Shown here piece by piece: positions 51,744-60,073 of a stretch of DNA of 64,000 nucleotides (within the stretch, counting starts at the first letter, position 1; the number at the start of each line of letters is the position of its first letter). The notes below the pieces were generated by a model. It was given only the letters and a program-made list of their open reading frames with translations, was not told the DNA's origin and did not search any database. The stretch is from a bacterium YEK0313 (GTDB taxonomy: Bacteria; Pseudomonadota; Alphaproteobacteria; Rhizobiales; Phreatobacteraceae): the NCBI GenBank assembly GCA_000751295.2, contig CCMO02000001.1, positions 1-64,000 of the forward strand, given 5' to 3'. The position numbers and the translations under genes are program-made.

Positions 51744-52541
51744 TCAGCCTTTCTGGCCTTCCTTCACCGCGCCGAGCAGCGCCTTCTGGATCGGCTCGTT
51801 GCCGGCACAGACCGTGCCGTTGATCAGCATGTTGTCGAAACCGTCGCAGTCGGTGACGAAACCGCCGGCCTCACGGACGATAACGATGCCCGCGGCGATA
51901 TCCCAGGGCGAAATGTTGCGCTCCCAGAAACCGTCGTACCGGCCGGCCGCGACATAGGCGAGGTCGAGCGAGCAGGCGCCCATGGCGCGCAGGCCGCCGA
52001 ACCGCGACTGGACGATCTTGGTCTCGTTGCGCGACTGGACATGGTCGCCTCGGCCGATATGGGGAATGCCGCAGCCGACCACCGAATCCTCGGCCTTGCG
52101 CCGCGCCGAGACGCGCAAACGCCGGTCGTTCAGGAAGGCGCCGGTGCCGCGCTCGGCGACATAGAGCTCGTCGTTCGCCGGATTGTAGATGACGCCCGCG
52201 ACCAGCACGCCGTCGCGCTCGAGGCCGATGGAGACGGCAAAATGCGGGATGCCGTGCAGGAAATTGGTGGTCCCGTCGAGCGGGTCGACGATCCAGGTGT
52301 GGGTCTTGTCCGCGCCCTCGACGCGCCCGCCCTCCTCGCCGACGAAGCCGTAGCCCGGCCGCGCCTTGAGGAGTTCGGTGCGCAGCACCTGCTCGGCCTT
52401 GCGGTCTGCGGCGGAAACGAAATCGCCCGGTCCCTTCATCGACACCTGGAGGTTCTCGACCTCACCGAAGTCGCGCTTGAGGCCGCGGCCAGCCTTCAGG
52501 GCGGCGCCGACCATCACATTGAGCAGGGCAGAGCGGAGCAT
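51744..52541 (-). CDS. suhB: Inositol monophosphatase family protein (SuhB-like)
   Basis: A 265-residue Mg2+-dependent phosphatase. Metal ligands are Glu69 (FVGEEGG), Asp86 and Asp89 (WIVDPLDGTTNFLHG), and a late Asp in SPWDIAAGIVIVREAGG. It hydrolyses inositol monophosphate or similar sugar phosphates; in bacteria SuhB also binds RNA polymerase in antitermination. ATG at 52541 has GAGAA upstream. It lies downstream of the Sel1 and thiE genes in the order usual for rhizobial genomes. Confidence 0.92.
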   Translation of the reverse strand: MLRSALLNVMVGAALKAGRGLKRDFGEVENLQVSMKGPGDFVSAADRKAEQVLRTELLKARPGYGFVGEEGGRVEGADKTHTWIVDPLDGTTNFLHGIPHFAVSIGLERDGVLVAGVIYNPANDELYVAERGTGAFLNDRRLRVSARRKAEDSVVGCGIPHIGRGDHVQSRNETKIVQSRFGGLRAMGACSLDLAYVAAGRYDGFWERNISPWDIAAGIVIVREAGGFVTDCDGFDNMLINGTVCAGNEPIQKALLGAVKEGQKG

Positions 52542-52646
52542 GGCGTTCTCTAAGGTCCGTGAAGGGCGGTCATGCCCGCCCGGCGGCGGCTGGTCAAGCC
52601 GGCAGGCCAAAGTTGATCGGCGCCCAGGGGCCGGCTGCCGGGCCGG

Positions 52647-53632
52647 TCAGCGCAGCCAGATGCGTGCGCCGCGTTCGGCGGCCTCGCGCTGGACCGGGTC
52701 GAGCTTGGCGACGAAATCGCTGAGCCAGGCATCCTCGGCGCCGAGCAGCCGCGCGGCCGTGTGCCACTGCGCCGCCGCCTGCGGATCCGCGGCGACGCCG
52801 CACCCGCTGGCGAGCAGGCGGGCATAGCGGTTCATCGCCAGCGGGTTGCCGCGCAGCGCCGCCCGGCGGAACAGGCGCGCGGCCGCAGCCTCGTCCTTCG
52901 CGACGCCCTGGCCGTTGAACAGCATCACCCCGTAGTCGATCTCGGCCTCGACGAGATCCTGGCGTGCCGCCTTGGCCATGTAGTCGGCCGCGCGCACCGG
53001 GTCGGCCGGCACGCCGTTGCCGTCCTTCAGCAGAACCGCCAGCGCATATTGGGCATCGGCGTTGCCGAGATCCGCCGAGCTCTGGAACCAGCGGGCGGCC
53101 TGCGCCGCGTCGGCAGGCCCGCCCTGGCCGGACATCGCCATGATGCCGAGATTGTAGCCGGCCGCGGGATGACCGAGGGCCGCCGCACGCTCGAACAGCG
53201 CCTTGACGGCGGCCGGATCGCGGACCAGCCCGGCGCGCGCATCGACATGCATCATGCCGATGGCGAAGATCGCATTGCGGTCGCCCCGGTCGGCCGCGAG
53301 CCGATACCAGCCGAGCGCCTTCTGGTCGTTCTGCGGCACGCCCAGCCCATTGGCATGAAGCTCGCCGAGCAGCGTCATGGTCACCGCGTCCGGCGCCGTC
53401 TCGACCCGCTGCGTCGCCTCGCGCATCGCGGTCAGATACTGGCCGCGCTGGTAGGCGCCGAAGGCCAGGTCCGCGGCGGCAGCGGTAGCGGCGGCGGGCC
53501 GGGCGCCGGCGCGAAGCTCGACCGGTCGGAGGCGGTCGGCGCGGTGCGCTGCTGCGCGAGCGCCGGCATCACCGTCGCCAGGGCTGCCCCGAAGCCGAGG
53601 CCAAGGCATAGGACGACATGGCTGAGCCTCAC
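52647..53632 (-). CDS. Secreted Sel1-repeat protein with apparent frameshift
   Basis: The N-terminal signal peptide and the repeat body lie in different frames. GTG at 53632, overlapping the thiE stop (GTGA), opens a signal (LSHVVLCLGLGFGAALATVM, cleavage after ALA) and a Pro-rich stretch. From about 53515-53470 the useful coding moves to the neighbouring frame (AAATAAAADLAFGAYQRGQY) and continues through six Sel1-like helical repeats (LGELHANGLGVPQNDQKALG, IGMMHVDARAGLVRDPAAVK, LGIMAMSGQGGPADAAQAAR, LAVLLKDGNGVPADPVRAAD, GVMLFNGQGVAKDEAAAARL, YARLLASGCGVAADPQAAAQ). One missing base in a GC-rich run explains it. Sel1 proteins bind protein partners in the periplasm. Broken gene or sequence error. 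Confidence 0.82.
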
Positions 53633-54300
53633 CCGGCGCTCCCCTGGCGGCAGGCGGCGTGCGCCAGCGCGACGGCGCGTTCCGGTCCATCCGGATGGTC
53701 CCAGATCGCTTCGCCGAGCGCGACGAAATCGGCCCTTACGGCGGCCAGTCGGGCAGCGCCCGCAATATCGGGAGCGAAACCGACAACCGGCACCTCGAAC
53801 AGCTCGGCCCACCAGGCGACGCGCTCGACCACGGCCGCGAAGGGTGGCAGTTGGCCGTTCTTGTCCGGCTGGCGCGACACCATGGCGTCGCCGAACATCA
53901 CGTAGTCGCAGCCGCGCTCGCCGGCGCTCATGGCATCGTCACGCGACTTCAGGCCAGCGACGCCGACCATGCGCTCGGGTTTCAGCCGCTCAACCGCCTC
54001 GGCGAGGCGCGCTTCGTCGAAGCTCATATGCAGGCCGTCTGCGCCGCCGCGCGCGACCGCATCAATCGCGCCCTCGATCATCAGCGCCGCGCCGGCGGGC
54101 TGCACCTCCGTGGCGAGCGCCTTGACGATATTGACGCTGGCGCGGTCGCCGGGCGCGGTCAGCCGGACGATGACCGCGGCGACCGGGCCGCCGCCGAGCG
54201 CTGCGTGAAGCGACGGCACGATCGCCTCGGCGGCCGCAATGGGCGGCGTGACGAGCACGAGCTGGGTTTCGACGGTGTCTGTTGGCGCGGATTTGACCAT
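53629..54300 (-). CDS. thiE: Thiamine-phosphate synthase-like protein (ThiE family)
   Basis: A 223-residue TIM-barrel protein similar to thiamine phosphate synthase, which joins the thiazole and pyrimidine halves of thiamine. Typical parts are GADGLHMSFDEARLAEAVER, KPERMVGVAGLKSRDDAMSA and DYVMFGDAM. The usual QLREK and GQDDLP motifs are altered (VIVRLTAPGD and DGLHMSF), so this belongs to a diverged branch found next to fba in rhizobia and may not be the main thiamine enzyme. ATG at 54300; the gene overlaps the Sel1 gene start by four bases. Confidence 0.75.
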   Translation of the reverse strand: MVKSAPTDTVETQLVLVTPPIAAAEAIVPSLHAALGGGPVAAVIVRLTAPGDRASVNIVKALATEVQPAGAALMIEGAIDAVARGGADGLHMSFDEARLAEAVERLKPERMVGVAGLKSRDDAMSAGERGCDYVMFGDAMVSRQPDKNGQLPPFAAVVERVAWWAELFEVPVVGFAPDIAGAARLAAVRADFVALGEAIWDHPDGPERAVALAHAACRQGSAG

Positions 54301-54494
54301 GATGCGCCACCCTATGGCCGAAAGCGGCAAAAAATGGGAGGGGTGCACGGAAAAAATGCCGCTCCGACATCGTTCGGAAACAACTGCAAGCGAGGGTCGC
54401 GCGGATTTCGCCTGGTCGCATCGGGGCTCGCCCCAAGACGATCATGGCGGTCGATCACGATAAGATTGCCCGATCCAAGGTCAGGACAAGCCCC

Positions 54495-56405
54495 ATGTTT
54501 CCCTCCGTTGCGACTTTGCGTCTCTCGGCCGGCCTCTTCCTCATTCTCAATACGGCGGCCATGGCCGGCCCCGCCGACGATCTGAAGGCCGCTGCCCTGC
54601 AGGCGCTCGGCGCCCTGCCCGTTTCCGGCGCGGCCTTCGGCGACGCGCGGGACGAAGGCGGCGCGCAGGTCCTGACCAACATCACTTTCGCCTCGACCGG
54701 CGACCGGCCGCTCGGCGTCAAGATCGCCCGTGCGACGGTCACCGGCGGGACCGGCGATGCGCTGTCGGGAGCCCGGATCAAGCTGGAGGATCTCGAGGGC
54801 ACGACGCCTGACGGCCAAGTCTACCGTCTGCCCACCGCCGAGCTGAACGGCGTCCGCGGCTCGTTCGCGGCGGTTCTCGCCAGCTTCGCCTCCCGCGAAC
54901 CCTTCCTGTCAGGCGCAAGCGAGCAGGCTGCAACCAAGTTTTCCGCCGACACGATCGCCGCGCCGACGCTGACCATCGTCCGCCGGCACCAGGGCACGGC
55001 CGAGGAGACCACCTACAATACGGTGGCGGTCAACGGATACGCCCAGGGCAAGATGGCCGAGCTGACCATCGCGAGCGCCGTGCTGAACCCGGACAAGGGC
55101 AACCGCAAGGTCGAGTTCGGCACGATGCGCTTCGTCGGCTACGACCTGACGGCGGGCGTGCGCACCGGCGGCAGCACGGCCGATGTGCTGGAAAGCGCCA
55201 GCCTCTCGCAGCTGCGCGGCACGAATCCGGCCGGACGCCCCTTCACGATCGAGCGCATCGCGATCGGCAAGGTGGCGATGCGGCCGGGCGAGCGTTCGCT
55301 GGTGGCGCTGAGCCAGGATCTGACCGGTTTCGAGGCCGCGACCAGCGGCACCGACGAGCCGGCGCGCCGGCGCGCCTTCGGCGCCCTGGTCGAGGTTCTC
55401 TCCCGGCTCGACTTCAGCCTCGTTGAAATGACCAATTTCCGCGGCGCGGATGACGGCGGGCGCGGCTTCGAAATGCAGCGCTTCGCCATTGCCGGCATTA
55501 CCCAGGGCAAAATCGGCTCGATCGAAATGGCCGGGATCGCCGCCGAGCAGCCGAACCAGCAGAAGACGAACATCGGCCGTTTCATGATCGAGGGCATCGA
55601 CGCGACCGGCCTCTTGGCGCTGGGCAAGGACTTCGCCGAGGGCCGCTACAATCCGAGTGCGACGCCGCCGCTGACCGCCTATCCCGATGTCCGGCGCCTG
55701 CTCGCGGAGAACATCGCGGTCGTCACGGCCGGCCGGCCGGCCGGGTCCCTGCAGAAGCTCGAAGTCGATGCCGGGCCGCGGGTCGGCCTGGTGCCGACCC
55801 GCCTGCGCCTGCGCGCGACCGGCTTCGAGGCGCCGGTGACCGATGCGCGCCAGCGCGCGCAGCTCGCCCCGATCGGCATCGAGGACAAGATCACGTTCTC
55901 GGCCGAAATCGACATCGAATATGCCGAAGCCGCCCGCGAGCTGCGTCTGCAGCGGTTCAACATCGACGCCGAGGATATCGGCACGCTGACAGGCAATCTC
56001 ACCATCGGCGGCATTGACCGCGCCGCGGTCGAAGGCCTGCCGGGAACGGCCGCCCTGCTCGGGCTTTCCGCTAAGGCCGGTCCGCTGACGCTCACCTACA
56101 AGGAGAACGGCGCGGTCGGCGCGTTCCTGTCGCATACGGCCGAGCAGGCCGGTGTCGAGGAGGACGCCCTGACCGAGCAGATCAAGGCCCAGATCGCCGC
56201 CAGCGTCGCGCAGTTCATCACCGACAAGCTGCTGGTCGCGCAGATCTCCAGCGCCGCGAACACCTTCCTCGACGACCCGAAGTCGCTGACGGTGACCGCG
56301 ACCCCGAAGAGCGACACCCCGCTCGCCGCGCTCGCGGTCGCCGCGCGCGGCTCGCCGCTCGCCGTGCTCAGCCTGTTCACGATCACGATCGACGCGAACA
56401 AGTAG
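54495..56405 (+). CDS. Large secreted protein of unknown function
   Basis: A 636-residue protein with a signal peptide (MFPSVATLRLSAGLFLILNT, cleavage after AMA) and a long body rich in beta-strand-like segments. Repeated themes such as ITFASTGDRPLGVKIARATV, GYDLTAGVRTGGSTADVLES and FNIDAEDIGTLTGNLTIGGI suggest strand-rich repeats like AsmA or YdgA-type periplasmic proteins, but no catalytic or binding motif is evident. The last 100 residues include a helical part (DALTEQIKAQIAASVAQFIT). ATG at 54495 follows AGGACAAG. It lies on the plus strand inside an otherwise minus-strand array (fba to suhB). I do not recognise the family. Confidence 0.75.
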   Translation: MFPSVATLRLSAGLFLILNTAAMAGPADDLKAAALQALGALPVSGAAFGDARDEGGAQVLTNITFASTGDRPLGVKIARATVTGGTGDALSGARIKLEDLEGTTPDGQVYRLPTAELNGVRGSFAAVLASFASREPFLSGASEQAATKFSADTIAAPTLTIVRRHQGTAEETTYNTVAVNGYAQGKMAELTIASAVLNPDKGNRKVEFGTMRFVGYDLTAGVRTGGSTADVLESASLSQLRGTNPAGRPFTIERIAIGKVAMRPGERSLVALSQDLTGFEAATSGTDEPARRRAFGALVEVLSRLDFSLVEMTNFRGADDGGRGFEMQRFAIAGITQGKIGSIEMAGIAAEQPNQQKTNIGRFMIEGIDATGLLALGKDFAEGRYNPSATPPLTAYPDVRRLLAENIAVVTAGRPAGSLQKLEVDAGPRVGLVPTRLRLRATGFEAPVTDARQRAQLAPIGIEDKITFSAEIDIEYAEAARELRLQRFNIDAEDIGTLTGNLTIGGIDRAAVEGLPGTAALLGLSAKAGPLTLTYKENGAVGAFLSHTAEQAGVEEDALTEQIKAQIAASVAQFITDKLLVAQISSAANTFLDDPKSLTVTATPKSDTPLAALAVAARGSPLAVLSLFTITIDANK

Positions 56406-56418
56406 GGCCTGGCCAATT

Positions 56419-56555
56419 GGCGAATGGCGAATAGGGATCCGCGTCGAAGCGCGCGCCGTTCGCCGCTCGCCGCAACAAAAAAGGCGGCGCCCGATGTCCC
56501 GGGCGCCGCCATTCGCTACTGGCTATCTCGCTATTCGCTATCCCGCCATTCGCCC
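56419..56555. repeat. Clustered GCGAAT/ATTCGC repeats flanking a terminator
   Basis: The left side reads GGCGAATGGCGAATAGGGAT (56419-56438) and the right side contains several ATTCGCTA, TATTCGCTA and CCATTCGCC units (56511-56554) that are the reverse complement of the same pattern. Together they form imperfect inverted arms around the fba terminator. This looks like a short dispersed intergenic element rather than coding sequence. Confidence 0.6.
56477..56510 (-). terminator. Rho-independent terminator of the fba end
   Basis: On the minus strand CGGGCGCCGCC-type arms (GGCGGCGCCCG and its exact reverse complement) form an 11-bp stem with a 6-base loop, followed by six T residues, 46 bases past the fba stop. 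Confidence 0.88.
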
Positions 56556-57623
56556 TCAGGCGACCTTCGGATCGAGCTCGCCCTTGGCATAACGCTTGGC
56601 CATGTCGGCGAGCGTGATGATCCTCTTGATCTTCGAGGCCTGGCCGGCGGTGTTGAATTCCTCCAGGCGCTGGCGGCAGAGCTTGGTCATCGCTTCCATT
56701 GCCGGCTTCAAATATTTGCGCGGATCGAACTCGCTCGGGCTCTCGGCGAGCACCTTGCGGATCTGGCCGGTCATCGCCATGCGATTGTCGGTGTCGATGT
56801 TGATCTTGCGCACGCCGTGGCGGATGCCGCGCTGGATCTCCTCCACCGGCACGCCCCAGGTCGGCTTCATCTGGCCGCCGTAGGTGTTGATGATGTCCTG
56901 CAGCTCCTGCGGCACCGACGACGAGCCGTGCATGACGAGGTGGGTCGTCGGCAGCTTGCGGTGGATTTCCTCGATGACATGCATGGCCAGGACCTTGCCG
57001 TCCGGCTTGCGCGAGAACTTGTAGGCACCGTGCGACGTGCCCATGGCGATCGCCAGCGCGTCGACCTTGGTCTCCTTGACGAACTTCACGGCCTCATCGG
57101 GATTGGTCAGCAACTGGTCGTGGCTGAGCTTGCCCTCGGCGCCGTGACCGTCTTCCTTCTCACCCTCGCCGGTCTCCAGCGAGCCGAGCACGCCGAGCTC
57201 GCCCTCGACGGAGATGCCGCCGAGATGGGCCATGTCGGTCACCGTCTTGGTGACGCCGACATTGTAGTCCCAGTCGCCGGGGGTCTTGCCGTCGGCCTTC
57301 AGCGAGCCGTCCATCATGACGGAGGTGAAACCGGCCTGGATGGCGGTCATGCAGGTCGCCGGCTCGTTGCCATGGTCGAGATGCACGCAGACCGGAATGT
57401 GCGGATAGATCTCGGTGACCGCGTCCATCATGTGCTTCAGCATGATGTCGTTGGCATAGGACCTGGCGCCGCGCGAGGCCTGGATGATCACCGGAGCGTC
57501 GACGGCGTTGGCCGCCTCCATGATCGAGAGGGCCTGCTCCATATTGTTGATGTTGAAGGCCGGCACGCCGTACTGATGCTCGGCGGCGTGGTCGAGAAGC
57601 TGGCGAAGCGTGATGCGTGCCAT
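56556..57623 (-). CDS. fba: Fructose-bisphosphate aldolase, class II
   Basis: A 355-residue zinc aldolase that interconverts fructose 1,6-bisphosphate with dihydroxyacetone phosphate and glyceraldehyde 3-phosphate; Calvin-type relatives (CbbA) also act on sedoheptulose bisphosphate. Catalytic Asp83 and zinc ligand His84 are in VHLDHGN; MGTSHGAYKF and VMHGSSSVPQ carry further zinc/phosphate ligands, and KINIDTDNRMA the phosphate loop. GAGGAA lies before the ATG at 57623. It closes the tkt-gap-pgk-fba run and ends at a terminator. Confidence 0.96.
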   Translation of the reverse strand: MARITLRQLLDHAAEHQYGVPAFNINNMEQALSIMEAANAVDAPVIIQASRGARSYANDIMLKHMMDAVTEIYPHIPVCVHLDHGNEPATCMTAIQAGFTSVMMDGSLKADGKTPGDWDYNVGVTKTVTDMAHLGGISVEGELGVLGSLETGEGEKEDGHGAEGKLSHDQLLTNPDEAVKFVKETKVDALAIAMGTSHGAYKFSRKPDGKVLAMHVIEEIHRKLPTTHLVMHGSSSVPQELQDIINTYGGQMKPTWGVPVEEIQRGIRHGVRKINIDTDNRMAMTGQIRKVLAESPSEFDPRKYLKPAMEAMTKLCRQRLEEFNTAGQASKIKRIITLADMAKRYAKGELDPKVA

Positions 57624-57646
57624 GGTGTTCCTCCGTCAGAATGAAG

Positions 57647-57670
57647 GACGCCCGGCCGGGACCGGGCGTC
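57647..57670 (-). other. Intercistronic stem-loop between pgk and fba
   Basis: GACGCCCGG and CCGGGCGTC form a perfect 9-bp stem with a 6-base loop in the 57-base space between pgk and fba. No T-run follows, so it is more likely an RNA processing or stability element than a terminator. Confidence 0.55.
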
Positions 57671-57680
57671 GCGGGACTGG

Positions 57681-58871
57681 TCAGCTCCGAAGCACCTCGA
57701 CGCCCGGCAGGGGCTTGCCTTCGAGCCATTCGAGGAAGGCGCCGCCGGCGGTCGAGACATAGCTGAAGCGATCGGCCGCATGGGCCTGATTGAGCGCGGC
57801 CACGGTGTCGCCGCCGCCGGCTACCGACAGCAGCTTGCCCTTGGCCGTGCGCTCGGCGGCATGGCGCGCCGCCGCCACCGTGCCCTTGTCGAAGGGCGGC
57901 AGCTCGAAGGCGCCGAGCGGACCGTTCCACACAAGCGTCGCGGCATCGTCGATGGCGCCCTGGATCCGGGTGATCGACTGCGGGCCGACATCGAGGATCA
58001 TGGCATCATGCGGAATGGCGTCGAGGCCGTAGGCGAAGGCCGGCGCATTGGCCTGGAAATGATAGGCAATGGTGGCATCGACCGGCAGGATGATCGCGCA
58101 TTTGGCGGCCTCGGCCTTCTCCATGATGCGCAGCGCCGTCTCGGCCAGATCCTTCTCGGCCAGCGACTTGCCGACCTTCACCCCTTGAGCGTGCAGGAAG
58201 GTGTTGGCCATGCCGCCGCCGATGACCAAGGCATCGACCTTGGTCACGAGGTTCTCCAGAAGGTCGATCTTGGAGGACACCTTGGCGCCACCGACCACCG
58301 CGACCACCGGCCGCTTCGGCTTGTCGAGCGCTTTCGTCAGCGCCTCCAGCTCGGCCTGCATGGTCAGCCCGGCATAGGCCGGCAGGACATGGCCGAGGCC
58401 TTCGGTCGAAGCGTGGGCGCGATGCGCGGCGGAAAAGGCGTCGGCCACCCAGAGATCGCCGTTCTCGGCCAGCGCCTTGACGAAATCGGGATCGTTCTTT
58501 TCCTCGCCCTTGTGGAACCGGGTATTCTCCAGCACCAGGATCTCGCCCGGCTTGATGGCCTCGACCGCCTTGCGCGCGACCTCGCCGATGCAGTCCTCGG
58601 CAAAAGCCACCGGGCGCTTCAGGACGTGGGCGAGCGCCGGCACGACGGGCTTCAGCGACTGGCTGGGATCGACACCCTTGGGCCGGCCGAAATGGGCGAG
58701 GATGATCACCTTCGCACCGCGGTCGGCCAAGGTGACCAGGGTCGGCACGATGCGCTCCAGCCGGGTCACGTCGGTCACCTCGCCGTTCTCCATGGGAACG
58801 TTCAGGTCGACACGGACGAGGACGCGTTTGCCGCTGACATCGGCTGCGTCGAGGGTGCGGAAAGAGCTCAT
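57681..58871 (-). CDS. pgk: Phosphoglycerate kinase
   Basis: A 396-residue two-domain kinase that transfers phosphate between 1,3-bisphosphoglycerate and ADP. The N-domain substrate site RVDLNVPMENGEVTD and HFGRPKG, the conserved Lys/Arg region ENTRFHKGEEKND, the C-domain ATP site (VVGGAKVSSKIDLL) and the hinge VWNGPLGAFELPPFDKGT with GGGDTVAAL are all present. ATG at 58871. It follows gap after a hairpin with T-run and precedes fba. Confidence 0.97.
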   Translation of the reverse strand: MSSFRTLDAADVSGKRVLVRVDLNVPMENGEVTDVTRLERIVPTLVTLADRGAKVIILAHFGRPKGVDPSQSLKPVVPALAHVLKRPVAFAEDCIGEVARKAVEAIKPGEILVLENTRFHKGEEKNDPDFVKALAENGDLWVADAFSAAHRAHASTEGLGHVLPAYAGLTMQAELEALTKALDKPKRPVVAVVGGAKVSSKIDLLENLVTKVDALVIGGGMANTFLHAQGVKVGKSLAEKDLAETALRIMEKAEAAKCAIILPVDATIAYHFQANAPAFAYGLDAIPHDAMILDVGPQSITRIQGAIDDAATLVWNGPLGAFELPPFDKGTVAAARHAAERTAKGKLLSVAGGGDTVAALNQAHAADRFSYVSTAGGAFLEWLEGKPLPGVEVLRS

Positions 58872-58884
58872 GGTGCAGGTCCCG

Positions 58885-58920
58885 AAAAAAGAGGGGCCGC
58901 CCCTTCGTCGGGACGGCCCC
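58885..58920 (-). terminator. Terminator-like hairpin between gap and pgk
   Basis: On the minus strand GGGGCCG and CGGCCCC arms pair, followed by TCTTTTTT. It begins 10 bases past the gap stop and 14 bases before pgk, so it may end part of the gap transcripts while letting others read into pgk. Confidence 0.65.
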
Positions 58921-58930
58921 ATGTCGCGGT

Positions 58931-59941
<1,011 letters not shown>

Positions 59942-60073
59942 GGAATCCTTCTCCTTGGCAGTTGGCGGGCAGCGAACGCGTCCGCCTCAATTCCTCAATC
60001 CGCACCGGACCTGACGCCCGATTGTGACTTCCCGAGGGCTTTCGGCCCCCCGAACGGATGAATCTGGCGCGGC

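Noticed and set aside
54301..54494. Possible TPP riboswitch upstream of thiE
   Set aside because: The conserved CTGAGA and ACCTGA elements are absent from the region before the thiE start.
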